Source: Halorhabdus sp. BNX81
GTDB lineage: Archaea; Halobacteriota; Halobacteria; Halobacteriales; Haloarculaceae
Direction: 5' to 3'
Length of the DNA stretch: 64,000 nucleotides
NCBI RefSeq assembly: GCF_029229925.1
Contig: NZ_CP107254.1
Coordinates: 2,046,001-2,110,000, forward strand
Shown here: piece after piece, positions 24,278 to 33,717 of the stretch
How positions within the stretch are numbered: position 1 is the stretch's first letter
Layout of the letters: each line of letters starts with the position of its first letter
Program-made: the position numbers and the translations under genes
The notes under the pieces: model-generated
Database searches by the model: none
What the model was told of the DNA's origin: nothing
The model's input: the letters and a program-made list of their open reading frames with translations, nothing else

Positions 24278-25087
24278 TCACGCCTCGCCGCCTTGGCGTT
24301 TCAGCCGATCTGCCTCGCGGTCGGCCAACCGCGTCGGCTCGGGCAGTTTGTACCCGGCCGCACACTGACTCACGAGGTCGGCGGTCGTCGCCGCGCTCAC
24401 GCGGTGGCCGGGGCTGACGTACAGCGGATTGATCGACGTCGAGCCCGACTGGTACTGGCGCGTCTGGACGGCATGCCCGATGACGGTTCCGAGCTCAGCA
24501 GTCTCGACCGTCTCGTCGGCCTCGATCGGGATGCGTGCGCCTTCCGGCAGTCGGTCGGGGATCGACTCGGCAGGGGTGCCACACAGGAGGTTCTTGGCGA
24601 CGCCGATGGCAGGAACGTCCACCATGACGCCGATGTGCGTCGCCAGCCCCGCCTCCCGAAAGTGAATGCGGCCGCTGCCGTCGACGACGAGCAAGTCAGG
24701 TTCGACGGCGAGAGTCGACAGTGCCGCGAGGATCGCCCCGCCCTCGCGGAAACTCAGCAATCCAGGAATGTAGGGGATCTCGGTGTCGACGACCGCGTAC
24801 GCCCGATCGACGACACGCCCGTCCTGTAGGGCGACGACAGCGCTGAGGGCTCGATCGCCATCGTCGAGAAACGCCTGATCGACGCCCGCGACGATCGGGC
24901 TGTCGCCGGTGAGTCGGTGCTGATCATCGTCCCCGAGATCGACTGGTGAATCGAATTCGATCGCCGAGGGATCGAAAGCGAAGTCGTCCTCGAAGAGGGC
25001 AACGTCGGCGATTTCGCGCTGTAAGGCTTCCATCTCGTCGCGGGAGAGCGAGGGATCGGGGACGAACTCGGGCCAAACGGAGTCCAT
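24278..25087 (-). CDS. nfi: endonuclease V
   Basis: 269 residues. Endonuclease V nicks DNA (or RNA) next to deaminated bases such as inosine. Landmarks: 'PIVAGVDQAFLDDGDRALSA' with the first Asp ligand, 'TEIPYIPGLLSFREGGAIL' with the conserved Glu, 'LLVVDGSGRIHFREAGLATH' with the metal-binding Asp, and 'GVAKNLLCGTP' with the catalytic Lys. The His of the usual D-G-x-G-x-x-H-P motif is present, with Phe in place of Pro. ATG 25087. It lies just 3 bp from the rhomboid gene stop on the same strand. Confidence 0.92.
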   Translation of the reverse strand: MDSVWPEFVPDPSLSRDEMEALQREIADVALFEDDFAFDPSAIEFDSPVDLGDDDQHRLTGDSPIVAGVDQAFLDDGDRALSAVVALQDGRVVDRAYAVVDTEIPYIPGLLSFREGGAILAALSTLAVEPDLLVVDGSGRIHFREAGLATHIGVMVDVPAIGVAKNLLCGTPAESIPDRLPEGARIPIEADETVETAELGTVIGHAVQTRQYQSGSTSINPLYVSPGHRVSAATTADLVSQCAAGYKLPEPTRLADREADRLKRQGGEA

Positions 25088-25090
25088 TGC

Positions 25091-26080
25091 TCAGAACGGC
25101 CCGCGGCCACCCGGGCCGCCGGGGCCGCCCGGACCGCCGGGGCCGCCGGGGCCGCGACCGCCGCCGAGTTGGAGTTGGTTCGGGACCCGGATCCGATCGC
25201 GGACGTGCTGGCCGTAGGCGAGCCCGATCGCGAGGCCGATCAGGTGAGCGGCGTTGGCAACGCCCTGGCCGCCCGCACCGAACATCCCGAGGACGTTCAT
25301 CGCGACCAAGCCGATCGTCACCAGCCAGATCGGGACGGGGAAAATGAAGTACACGTACACTCGGAGACTGGGGTTGAGGATGGTCAAGACGCCCATGATC
25401 GCGATGGCTGCACCCGACGCGCCGACGACTCCACCAGGGAAGTACCCGACCGCCGCTGCGGACGGTATCCCCTGATAGAGTTGAATGAGGACCTGTCCAA
25501 GCCCGGCAAGCGCGCCGCTAGAGAGGAACAGGAGCGTGAAGTCCCGCGAGCCGATGTAGTCCTCGACTAGCCGTCCAAAGAAGAAGATCACGATACTGTT
25601 GAATGCAATGTGTGCGAATCCCCCGTGTGAAAGTACCGACGTGAACCACGTCCAGACGTATTCGGGATGCTGTGGAGCCAGGACGAAAATCGATCGATAC
25701 AACTCCGAAGAAAGCGTTGCAACCTGAAGGTTGGGCGTCCCAATCGCCACGGTGGCAACGAGAAACTGAAAGAGAAAGGTAATCCACATCAGCCCGAGGA
25801 ACACGTACGTCATATTCCCACGGAAATACGCCAGCGGGCCGCCGGGCCCCGTGTCGATCCCGATCCGATCGAGGAGACTCTTCGAAGAACTCGGATCGCT
25901 GCCCGCCGAGACGCTGTCGTCGAACCCGCTGTCGAAGACCCCTTCGGGGTCACCCCAGTCGTCCAGTCCCGGACAGTCGTGGTTCTCCGGGAGGCGATGT
26001 TCCGAGCAGAACGTTCCCCCGCAGTGATTGCAGTGATACGGCATATTCATCTCCGTGCCGCACACGTCACAGGTCGTCAT
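25091..26080 (-). CDS. rhomboid family intramembrane serine protease with N-terminal AN1-type zinc finger
   Basis: 329 residues. Residues 1-37 form a zinc finger with the AN1 Cys/His spacing ('CDVCGTEMNMPYHCNHCGG', 'CSEHRLPENHDCPG'). A Ser/Asp linker follows. Six membrane helices from about residue 90 contain 'SHGGFAHIAFNSIVIFF', catalytic Ser in 'GGVVGASGAAIAIMG' and catalytic His in 'NAAHLIGLAIGLAYG'. The C-terminal 20 residues are a Gly/Pro-rich tail (repeated GGPGGPGG). It cleaves membrane-embedded substrates; the cytosolic zinc finger may recruit a partner. ATG 26080 was chosen since it starts the finger. Confidence 0.9.
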   Translation of the reverse strand: MTTCDVCGTEMNMPYHCNHCGGTFCSEHRLPENHDCPGLDDWGDPEGVFDSGFDDSVSAGSDPSSSKSLLDRIGIDTGPGGPLAYFRGNMTYVFLGLMWITFLFQFLVATVAIGTPNLQVATLSSELYRSIFVLAPQHPEYVWTWFTSVLSHGGFAHIAFNSIVIFFFGRLVEDYIGSRDFTLLFLSSGALAGLGQVLIQLYQGIPSAAAVGYFPGGVVGASGAAIAIMGVLTILNPSLRVYVYFIFPVPIWLVTIGLVAMNVLGMFGAGGQGVANAAHLIGLAIGLAYGQHVRDRIRVPNQLQLGGGRGPGGPGGPGGPGGPGGRGPF

Positions 26081-26297
26081 TGCCGGTGGGTAACGGACCC
26101 TGCGGCAAAGAGATTGTGCTTGCCCCGATTGCAGTCCTCTCCCACTCAAACCGCAGTTCGGAAGCCGATTTGTCTAGTCACCATCCCGTAGAACCACCTG
26201 GGCTGGCAAGGGCCAACGGGCACACCCGAATTAGTATCTATAACATCCATAAAAGAAAACAATTTAATGCGACAAACAGCATTGTGCGTGTGAAGCG

Positions 26298-28046
26298 ATG
26301 CCACAGAATAGCAACGCGGACGGGGGGCGAAACGGGAACGCAGAACGGGGAGCAACCGATACGAGGGGCGGGCGAGCGACGACGCGACGCCGTGCCCTCG
26401 CGCTGGCGGGGACTGGGCTGGTTTCCGGCCTGGTCGGAACCGCGCTCGGGGCCGACCACGACGCAGTCGTCTACGACACCAACGGTCAGTTCATCGCGGA
26501 AAACGGTGGACAGGAAGTGTATGCCGGGGACGATTACATCGACGCGATCCAGGCCGCCCTCGACAGTCTTACACCCGGTCGGAGGACGAAGGAAAAGGTC
26601 AGAGTCGACGCGACGGGGAGCACCGGCACCGCCTCGGGTCTCCGGGCAGTGGATCTGCCGAGTTACACCATTCTGGACATCCCCGGCTCGATCGACGTCA
26701 ACGACACCGGGGAGCCGTGGATCATCCCGGCTCGGGCACAGAACGCCGAGGAAGTCGAGATCCAGCGGTTCAACGTCACGGGAAATCCACGCTATGGAAT
26801 CCGGATCTCTCACTGCGACGGCGTGGTCATCGACGACGTCACGATGGACCTCTCGGGCGGGCTGGGCATCCGGATCGACGGCCGGAACGGGCCCGACACG
26901 ACGAACGTCACGCTCAACAGCGCCGACATCAACGGGTCGGGGACCCACGCCGTCGAGACCTACGGCGTCGACGGGCTCGACATCGGGACAGTCAGGGCAA
27001 CGGACATCGATTCCGGTTGTGGACTGCTGTTGAACGACACCTCGAACGCGACGGTCGATTTCGTGGACGCGACGCGGTGTGACCAGGGCGGCGGCTACGC
27101 CGGCTTCCGGTGTGCGAACGACGCCGGGCCGAACATCACCGTCAACAGCGTCGACGCGACTGACTGTGGACGCGGCATCTTCACAGTGTCGGGCAGCAGC
27201 GGTATCGAGATCCACGACGTCACCCTTGAGGGCAACGGCGGGAACCTGATTCAGGACACCCGGGAGACGGTCATCGACGGCGGCACGATCACCAACACGG
27301 GAAGTGCTGGGATCCGGCTGGATTCCCGCAGCAGTGACCAACATCCATACACCCGAAACGTCACCGTCCGGAACCTGACTATCCGGGACAACGCGGGCTA
27401 TGGCGTCTACGAAACCGGGCCCGACACCGAAGGGAACGCGATCGTCAACAACGCCTTCTGTGACAACGGGTCGGGAGCCATCGAAACCTACGCGGGTAAC
27501 ACGACGGTCCGCGGGAACACGGACTGCGGTGGCGGTGGTACTGGCGGAGACAGTGGCGGTGGTACTGGTGGGGACAGTGGCAGTGGGGGGGACAATGGCA
27601 GCGACAGTGCCGGCCCCATCAGTGACGGCACCTACCAGATCACGAACCTAAACAGTGGCAAACTCCTAGAGGTCGCCAACGCCGAGACGGCTGACGGGGC
27701 CAACATCCGGCAGTACGGGGACACCGGCCATCCCTGTCAACACTGGAACGTGACGGCCAACGGGGACAGGACCTACCGGCTCACGAACGTAAACAGCGGC
27801 AAGCTTCTGGAAGTCGCCAACGCCGACACCAGCGACGGCGCGAACGTTCGACAGTACGGGGACACCGGCCATCCCTGCCAAGACTGGAACGTTATCGACA
27901 ACGGCGACAGTACGTACCGTCTGGAGAACGCCAATAGTGGCTCGGTCGCGGATGTCGACGGTGCATCAAGCGAGGACGGGGCGAACGTCCTGCAGTGGCC
28001 CTGGCACGGCGGCGACAATCAGCGCTGGACCTTCGAGGGAGTCTGA
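26298..28046 (+). CDS. secreted parallel beta-helix protein with C-terminal ricin-type lectin domain
   Basis: 582 residues. A Tat signal lies at about 25-52: 'TTRRRALALAGTGLVSG' ending at 'GTALGA'. Residues about 60-410 are right-handed beta-helix repeats ('TNVTLNSADINGSG', 'NITVNSVDATDCGRG', 'TRNVTVRNLTIRDNAGYG'), as in pectate lyases and other polysaccharide lyases. A Gly/Ser/Asp linker spans about 414-440, then a ricin B-like (CBM13) beta-trefoil at 443-582 with repeats of 'SGKLLEVANA.T.DGANVRQYG'. Likely a secreted polysaccharide-active enzyme. Its lectin DNA is duplicated in the next gene; the 3-bp gap suggests one operon. Confidence 0.87.
   Translation: MPQNSNADGGRNGNAERGATDTRGGRATTRRRALALAGTGLVSGLVGTALGADHDAVVYDTNGQFIAENGGQEVYAGDDYIDAIQAALDSLTPGRRTKEKVRVDATGSTGTASGLRAVDLPSYTILDIPGSIDVNDTGEPWIIPARAQNAEEVEIQRFNVTGNPRYGIRISHCDGVVIDDVTMDLSGGLGIRIDGRNGPDTTNVTLNSADINGSGTHAVETYGVDGLDIGTVRATDIDSGCGLLLNDTSNATVDFVDATRCDQGGGYAGFRCANDAGPNITVNSVDATDCGRGIFTVSGSSGIEIHDVTLEGNGGNLIQDTRETVIDGGTITNTGSAGIRLDSRSSDQHPYTRNVTVRNLTIRDNAGYGVYETGPDTEGNAIVNNAFCDNGSGAIETYAGNTTVRGNTDCGGGGTGGDSGGGTGGDSGSGGDNGSDSAGPISDGTYQITNLNSGKLLEVANAETADGANIRQYGDTGHPCQHWNVTANGDRTYRLTNVNSGKLLEVANADTSDGANVRQYGDTGHPCQDWNVIDNGDSTYRLENANSGSVADVDGASSEDGANVLQWPWHGGDNQRWTFEGV
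27628..28046 (+). repeat. duplicated lectin-module DNA, copy 1
   Basis: Encodes the ricin-type domain at the end of the beta-helix protein. Aligns without gaps to 29212-29630 at offset 1584, very high identity in the last 200 bp. Within each copy there are further short tandem units of about 140 bp (the trefoil subdomains). Confidence 0.85.
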
Positions 28047-28049
28047 TCG

Positions 28050-29630
28050 ATGGACGAACTCGAGGGGAGGCGATGTCCGAGCCGGCGACGCGTCCTGAAA
28101 ACGATCGGTGCGGGAGCAGTCGGGGCCTGCACCCTGGCTCTGGGGGGTGCCGTGACGGCCGACGATAGCCCGGACCACTATCACAATCCAGTGGGTCCGA
28201 TCGGCTTCGGGGATGTCACCGCAATCCAGGCCGACGACGGGACCTATTACGTCTACGGGACGGAGACGCCCAATGACGTCGTCCCCATCGCCACGTCCAA
28301 CGACCTCGTGAACTGGTCGTACGTCGGCGCCGCGCTACCGGATCACCCCGACTGGCGGGACGACCCCGACGCCGGCGTCTGGGCGCCCGACATCAACGAC
28401 TACAACGGCCAGTACCACCTCTACTACTCCTACTCGACCTGGGGGAGTCAGAACAATCCCGGTATCGGGCTGGCAACGTCCCCGACGCCCGACGGTCCCT
28501 TCACCGATCAGGGTCCGGTGTTCCGCGCCGAGGACCTGGGGATGACTAACTGCATCGACCCGGAGTTTCGGGTCGTCGACGGGACGCCGTACATGGTGTG
28601 GGGGAGCTGGTACGGCATCCACGGCGTCGAACTCACCGGCGACGGCCGCGATTACGTCCCGGGAACGACGTTCCACCTGGCGGGCAACATGCGCGAAGGC
28701 GGGATGATCGTCGAGGCGAACGGCTACTACTATCTGTTCTACTCCACCGGCGACTGCTGTGACGGTGCCGACAGCACCTACGCCGTCGAGGTCGGCCGGG
28801 CAGAGTCGTTTACCGGGCCGTACTACAACCAGAACGGCACCGACCTGCGGGATCTGAACGAACACCACAGCGGCGTCTCGGTGCTCGAAGGCACCGGCCA
28901 GTTCATCGGCCCCGGCCACAACACGGCGATTCAGGACGACGCCGGCGACTGGTGGATGCTCTATCACGTCGAAGCGACCAGCGACCTGGAGGAACGCCAG
29001 CTGATGATCGACCGGCTCCAGTGGGACGAGAATGACTGGCCGGTCGTCGCCTGTGACGGCACCCCGAGCAGCCAGAGCCCGATGCCGGCGAGCGGCGAAT
29101 ACCCGTGTGGCGTTGGCGGGGGCAACAGCGGTGGTTCCGACAGTGGCGACGACGGTACCGGCGGTGGCTCCGACAGCACCGACGGCCCGGACAGCGGTGC
29201 CATCGACGAGGGAACCTACCGAATCACGAACGTTAACAGCGGCAAGCTGCTGGAAGTCGCCGTCGCCGGGACAGCCGACGGGGCCAACGTTCGCCAGTAC
29301 GGCGACACCGGCCATCCCTGTCAGGACTGGGAGGTAACCCAAAACGGGGATGGCACGTATCGGATTACGAACGCACACAGCGGCAAGCTCCTGGAGGTCG
29401 CGAATGCCGACACTGCCGACGGCGCGAACGTCCGCCAGTACGGAGACACCGGTCACCCCTGTCAGGACTGGAATCCTATCGACAACGGCGACGGCACGTA
29501 CCGTCTGGAAAATGCGAACAGCGGCTCGGTGGCAGACGTCGAGAACGCATCAAGCGAGGACGGGGCAAACGTCCTGCAGTGGCCCTGGCACGGCGGCGAC
29601 AATCAGCGGTGGCGATTCAACTCGATCTGA
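28050..29630 (+). CDS. secreted GH43-family glycosidase with ricin-type lectin domain
   Basis: 526 residues. Tat signal at 1-38 ('SRRRVLKTIGAGAVGACTLA'). Residues about 45-350 are a five-bladed beta-propeller of glycoside hydrolase family 43: base Asp in 'IGFGDVTAIQADDG', Asp in 'TNCIDPEFRVVDG', acid Glu in 'NMREGGMIVEANG'. 'STGDCCDGADSTYAVEVG' matches the second GH43 in this window. Such enzymes release arabinose or xylose from plant polymers. A Ser/Gly/Asp linker (352-385) leads to a ricin-type lectin at 387-526. Co-directional with the beta-helix gene 3 bp upstream. Confidence 0.92.
   Translation: MDELEGRRCPSRRRVLKTIGAGAVGACTLALGGAVTADDSPDHYHNPVGPIGFGDVTAIQADDGTYYVYGTETPNDVVPIATSNDLVNWSYVGAALPDHPDWRDDPDAGVWAPDINDYNGQYHLYYSYSTWGSQNNPGIGLATSPTPDGPFTDQGPVFRAEDLGMTNCIDPEFRVVDGTPYMVWGSWYGIHGVELTGDGRDYVPGTTFHLAGNMREGGMIVEANGYYYLFYSTGDCCDGADSTYAVEVGRAESFTGPYYNQNGTDLRDLNEHHSGVSVLEGTGQFIGPGHNTAIQDDAGDWWMLYHVEATSDLEERQLMIDRLQWDENDWPVVACDGTPSSQSPMPASGEYPCGVGGGNSGGSDSGDDGTGGGSDSTDGPDSGAIDEGTYRITNVNSGKLLEVAVAGTADGANVRQYGDTGHPCQDWEVTQNGDGTYRITNAHSGKLLEVANADTADGANVRQYGDTGHPCQDWNPIDNGDGTYRLENANSGSVADVENASSEDGANVLQWPWHGGDNQRWRFNSI
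29212..29630 (+). repeat. duplicated lectin-module DNA, copy 2
   Basis: Second copy of the repeat at 27628-28046 (offset 1584), here forming the C-terminus of the GH43 enzyme. Both copies end exactly at their stop codons. Confidence 0.85.
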
Positions 29631-29729
29631 GGCCGCGATCCACGCTACGGACGATCCGCGGGGACTCCAGCTGAACGTCCCAGCCGCCACGAGCGGGGAT
29701 TTTTGTCCGTCGGCCCCGGACGAACAGCC

Positions 29730-30179
29730 GTGCACGAGTACGAACGCAAACAGCTTCTCGAACGTGTCGAGCGCGAGGGCGCGACCGTGGGCGCGACGAT
29801 CCCCGACACGATCGAGATCGACGGCGAATCCCTCGATCTTTCGGCGTTCGTCTTCGAAACCAGACGCCAGGAGACCATCCCGGCCGACCACCGCGAGCGG
29901 GTCGAGGCTGTCAAGACCAAACTCCGGCAGGAGCGGAATCGACGGATCGAGCGGCTCGAATCGGGTGACCTGAGTTACGAACAGGGCGAGGACCTCGCCG
30001 ATTCGATCGTGGGGATCGACCGGGCGCTGGAGGCGCTCGAATCCCTCGAATCCGAAGACATCGAGGCTGAGAAGCAAGCCGCCAGGACCGCCGATCGAAA
30101 GCGCTGGATGCGCTTCATCCAGCAGGCACTGGGCAAAGACGGCGAGTCGGGCGACCGGCGGGCGCGGGGTGGCCCATGA
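29730..30179 (+). CDS. conserved haloarchaeal protein coupled to polX
   Basis: 149 residues from GTG 29730 (MHEYERKQ). It is almost entirely helical and charged: 'LLERVEREGATVGATIPDTI', 'KLRQERNRRIERLESGDLSY', 'SIVGIDRALEALESLES'. I believe it corresponds to a small haloarchaeal DUF (DUF5788), not certain. Its stop TGA (30177-30179) overlaps the polX ATG (30176), so the two are translationally coupled, which suggests a role with PolX. Confidence 0.75.
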   Translation: MHEYERKQLLERVEREGATVGATIPDTIEIDGESLDLSAFVFETRRQETIPADHRERVEAVKTKLRQERNRRIERLESGDLSYEQGEDLADSIVGIDRALEALESLESEDIEAEKQAARTADRKRWMRFIQQALGKDGESGDRRARGGP

Positions 30180-31918
30180 CGGAAAACGCCGAACTCGCCG
30201 CTCGTCTCGAGGAATTCGCCGACCTGCTGGACGCCAAAGACGTCGAATACAAACCACGCGCCTATCGCCGGGCGGCCGAGAACGTCGCCGAATATCCCGG
30301 GGACGTGGTCGATCTCGCCGAAGACGGGGTCGAGGCAGTCCAGGAAATCGACCGCGTCGGCGAGGCGATCGCCGACAAGCTCGTCGAGTACGTCGAGACC
30401 GGCGCGATCGAGGAACTCGAGGATCTGCGGGCGGAACTCCCCGTCGAGATGGACGCGCTGACGAGCGTCGAGGGCGTCGGGCCGAAGACCGTCGGCACGC
30501 TCTATGAGGCACTCGGAATCCAAACCCTCGACGACCTGGAGGCGGCCGCCGAGGCGGGGGAGATCCAGAACGTCTCGGGGTTCGGGGCGAAGACAGAGCA
30601 GAACATCCTCGATGGGATCGATTTCGCCAGAGAAGCCCACGAACGCCAGTTGCTGGGCGAGGCCCGGCCGCGGGGCGAGCGCGTGCGCGAGTACCTACGA
30701 GCGGTGGAGGCCGTCCAGCAATGTGAACTCGGCGGGTCGCTTCGCCGCTGGAAACCGACGATCGGCGATGTGGATGCGCTGGTCGCAAGCACCGAGGGTC
30801 CGGCCGTGGTCGAAGCATTCACCGACTGGGAGGGGACCGACCGGGTGATCGAAGCCGGCGACCAGAAGGCCAGCGTCCGGTCGGGGGGCGTCCGGATCGA
30901 CCTCAGAGTGGTCGATCCAGCCGAATTCGGCGCGGCGTTGCAGTACTTCACCGGAAGCAAGGACCACAACGTCGACCTGCGCAACCGGGCGATCGATCGG
31001 GATCTCAAACTCAACGAGTACGGCGTCTTCGATATTTCGGCTGTGGAGGGGGAGGTAGACGATCAGCGGGCTGGCGAGCGCGTCGCCGGCGAGTCAGAGG
31101 CCGAGGTCTACGGCGCACTCGATCTGCCCTGGATCCCGCCGGAGTTACGTGAGAACCGTGGTGAGATCGCGGCCGCAGACGCGGGTGAGCTACCAGAGCT
31201 GATCGAGACGGACGAGATCCGCGGCGACCTCCACGTCCACACGGAATGGTCGGACGGCAACAACACGATCGACGAGATGGCCGCGGCTGCCGCCGAACGG
31301 GGCGATGAGTACGTCTGCATCACCGATCACGCCACCGGGCCGGGCATGGTCGGCGGCGTCGGGCTCTCGGACGACGAACTCCGCGAGCAGCGCGAGGCGA
31401 TCGCGGCGGTCGACGAGGCGCGTGACGACATCACCGTCCTCGCCGGTGTCGAAGCAAATATCGATGCCGACGGCAGAATCTCTGTCGGTGACGAGGTGCT
31501 CGAAACGCTGGATCTGGTCGTCGCCTCGCCACACGCCGGTCTCGACGGCGACGGAACCGACCGCCTGATCGAAGCCGCACGCCACCCCGCAGTGGACGTG
31601 ATCGGTCATCCGACGGGGCGACAGCTCAACCGCCGCCCCGGGCTCGACGTGGACGTTTCCGCCGTGGCCGAGGTGGCGGCCGAAAACGACACGGCGCTGG
31701 AGGTCAACGCCAACCCGCATCGGCTCGATCTCGAAGGGAGCCAGGTCAAACGGGCGATCGACGCGGGGGCGACGATCGCGATCGACACCGACGCCCATCG
31801 ACCTGAAGCCCTCGATTACCGGCGCTTTGGCGTCCACACCGCCCGACGCGGTTGGGCGGAAGACGCAAACGTACTCAATGCTCGATCGAAAGCCGATCTT
31901 CGGGCGTTTCTCGACTGA
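30176..31918 (+). CDS. polX: DNA polymerase X family with PHP exonuclease domain
   Basis: 580 residues, normal for bacterial/archaeal PolX. An N-terminal HhH region 'AYRRAAENVAEYPGDVVDLA' and 'VEGVGPKTVGTLYEALGI' is followed by the polymerase palm with 'LGGSLRRWKPTIGDVDALVA' (catalytic Asp pair) and 'GGVRIDLRVVD' (third Asp). The C-terminal PHP domain (about 340-575) has 'GDLHVHTEWSDGNNTIDEM', 'CITDHATGPGM', 'AGVEANIDADG', 'ASPHAG' and 'IDTDAH', with the His and Asp ligands of a 3'-5' exonuclease intact. It works in base-excision repair gap filling. Confidence 0.95.
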   Translation: MTENAELAARLEEFADLLDAKDVEYKPRAYRRAAENVAEYPGDVVDLAEDGVEAVQEIDRVGEAIADKLVEYVETGAIEELEDLRAELPVEMDALTSVEGVGPKTVGTLYEALGIQTLDDLEAAAEAGEIQNVSGFGAKTEQNILDGIDFAREAHERQLLGEARPRGERVREYLRAVEAVQQCELGGSLRRWKPTIGDVDALVASTEGPAVVEAFTDWEGTDRVIEAGDQKASVRSGGVRIDLRVVDPAEFGAALQYFTGSKDHNVDLRNRAIDRDLKLNEYGVFDISAVEGEVDDQRAGERVAGESEAEVYGALDLPWIPPELRENRGEIAAADAGELPELIETDEIRGDLHVHTEWSDGNNTIDEMAAAAAERGDEYVCITDHATGPGMVGGVGLSDDELREQREAIAAVDEARDDITVLAGVEANIDADGRISVGDEVLETLDLVVASPHAGLDGDGTDRLIEAARHPAVDVIGHPTGRQLNRRPGLDVDVSAVAEVAAENDTALEVNANPHRLDLEGSQVKRAIDAGATIAIDTDAHRPEALDYRRFGVHTARRGWAEDANVLNARSKADLRAFLD

Positions 31919-31977
31919 GACCGGACGGTCGCAGAAAGAGGGTTGAAAATGCCAGAAAGCAGCGTCCTACAGGGCAG

Positions 31978-33537
31978 TTACGCTTCGTCGAGGATATCCT
32001 GGGCGGACTCGATCGCGGCGCTGTTGGCTGCGAAGCAGTCTTCCAGCGCGGGGTACAGCGACTCGTAGATCTCGTAGTACTCGTCGTAGACGCGAGTGTG
32101 CTGATCGATCGGTTCGACGCTGTCGACGATGTCGACCGCCTGTTCGGTTGCGTCCGCGACGCTGTCGTAGACGTCAGCGCCGACGCCGGCCAGCAGTGCC
32201 GACCCGTAGGCCGGCCCCTCGTCGACGTTCGGCGTCAGGATCTCCGCGTCGAAGATGTCAGCCTGGATCTGCTTCCACAGCGGGCTCTTCGCGCCGCCGC
32301 CGGCCGCCTTCAGCTGCCCGGTGTCGACACCGAGGTCGTCACGGACGATCCGGAAGGAGTCTCGCAGGCCGTAGGTGACGCCCTCGAGCACCGACCGGAC
32401 AATGTGGGATTTGTCGTGGCGGGTCGAAAGCCCGAAGAAGGCACCGCGGGCGTCGGCGTCGCGGTGTGGCGTCCGCTCGCCGTTGAGGTACGGCAGGAAG
32501 ATGAGCCCTTCCGAACCAGGATCGACAGTCGCGGCTTCGTCGGTCAGCACCTCGAAGGTATCTTTGCCGAGTTGGTCGGCGACGACCTCCTCGGGCCCGC
32601 CGAGCGTCTCCGAGAACCAGCTGAACGCACCGCCGGCCGAGAGCATCACACCCATGACGTGCCACGTGTCGGGGACGGCATGACAGAACGTATGCACCCG
32701 TCCCTCGGGATCGGTCCGCTCGTCATCGGTCGCGACGAAGATGACCCCCGAGGTGCCGATCGAACCCCAGACGTCGCCGTCCCCGACGACGCCCGAGCCG
32801 ACGGCACCGGCCGCGTTGTCGCCGGCTCCCGCAACGACAGGGGTTCCAGCCGGCAGCCCCGTCCGCTCGGCAACGGCGTCCGTGATTGCGCCAGTGACTT
32901 CCGGCGACTCGTAGACCTCGGGGAGGAGGTCCCGCGAGATATCCAGTTCGTCGAGGATCTCGGGCGACCAGTCGCGCTCGCCGACGTCGAGCAGCAGCGT
33001 CCCGGAGGCGTCGCTGACGTCCGTCGCGAACGCCTCGGTCAGTTTGTACCGGATGTAGTCTTTCGGCAGCAGGATCGTCTCGGTCTGGTCGTAGACCTCG
33101 GGTTCGTGCTCCTGCACCCAGAGAATCTTCGGCGCAGTGAAGCCCTCGAACGGCGGGTTCGAGGCGAGTTCGATGATCCGATCCTCGCCGACGCGCTCCT
33201 CGATCTCGTCACACTGAGCCGACGTTCGCGTGTCGTTCCAGAGGATCGCCGGGCGCAGGACCTCACCCTCGTCGTCGAGAAATACCGAGCCGTGCATCTG
33301 GCCGGTGAGTCCCAGTGCCTCGACGTCTTCCGGATCGACGGCCGGCTCGGCCAGGACCCCGCTGATCGCGTCGATCGTTGCGTCCCACCAGTCGGCGGGG
33401 TCCTGCTCGGCCCATCCCACTTCGGGGTGATGGAGCGGGTACTCCTCGGTCGCCGTCGCGACGACCTCGCCCTCGGCATCGGTGACGAGTACCTTCACGC
33501 CGGACGTCCCCAGATCGAGTCCCATCAAAAGGCTCAT
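31978..33537 (-). CDS. xylB: xylulokinase
   Basis: 519 residues, FGGY kinase family. It phosphorylates D-xylulose to xylulose 5-phosphate. 'MGLDLGTSGVKVLVTD' is the N-terminal phosphate-binding loop and 'GLTGQMHGSVFLDDEG' is the xylulokinase-specific region. The catalytic Asp is in 'VVAGAGDNAAGAVGSG' and the C-terminal ATP motif is 'KAAGGGAKSPLWKQIQADI'. Xylose isomerase is three kilobases away on the other strand, giving the bacterial-type XylA/XylB route. The promoter region upstream contains a TATA-like CATTTAA near 33570 and the inverted repeat at 33582-33593. Confidence 0.94.
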   Translation of the reverse strand: MSLLMGLDLGTSGVKVLVTDAEGEVVATATEEYPLHHPEVGWAEQDPADWWDATIDAISGVLAEPAVDPEDVEALGLTGQMHGSVFLDDEGEVLRPAILWNDTRTSAQCDEIEERVGEDRIIELASNPPFEGFTAPKILWVQEHEPEVYDQTETILLPKDYIRYKLTEAFATDVSDASGTLLLDVGERDWSPEILDELDISRDLLPEVYESPEVTGAITDAVAERTGLPAGTPVVAGAGDNAAGAVGSGVVGDGDVWGSIGTSGVIFVATDDERTDPEGRVHTFCHAVPDTWHVMGVMLSAGGAFSWFSETLGGPEEVVADQLGKDTFEVLTDEAATVDPGSEGLIFLPYLNGERTPHRDADARGAFFGLSTRHDKSHIVRSVLEGVTYGLRDSFRIVRDDLGVDTGQLKAAGGGAKSPLWKQIQADIFDAEILTPNVDEGPAYGSALLAGVGADVYDSVADATEQAVDIVDSVEPIDQHTRVYDEYYEIYESLYPALEDCFAANSAAIESAQDILDEA

Positions 33538-33581
33538 TGTACGTGTGTGTACTCGCTATTTCTAGGGTTAAATGTTGCTGT

Positions 33582-33593
33582 TCACCGTGGTGA
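33582..33593. promoter_or_regulatory. inverted repeat upstream of xylB TATA
   Basis: TCACC-GT-GGTGA, 45-56 bp upstream of the xylB start and just upstream of a TATA-like CATTTAA on the minus strand. Candidate regulator site, from position only. I did not find the same motif upstream of xylA. Confidence 0.3.
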
Positions 33594-33717
33594 GCACTTC
33601 GGCGCGAATCACAATTCGGGAAGAGAGCGGGTCACAGCCGACGAGCTTGGCGTGGGAAAACGGGCGTCAAAACGAGACCATCACGTCGAAAACGATTCGA
33701 TCGGTTACAGCCGAGCC

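Noticed and set aside
26238-27344. Long minus-strand open frame over the beta-helix gene
   Set aside because: Antisense shadow produced by GC-rich codon use; the plus frame has a Tat signal and a domain structure.
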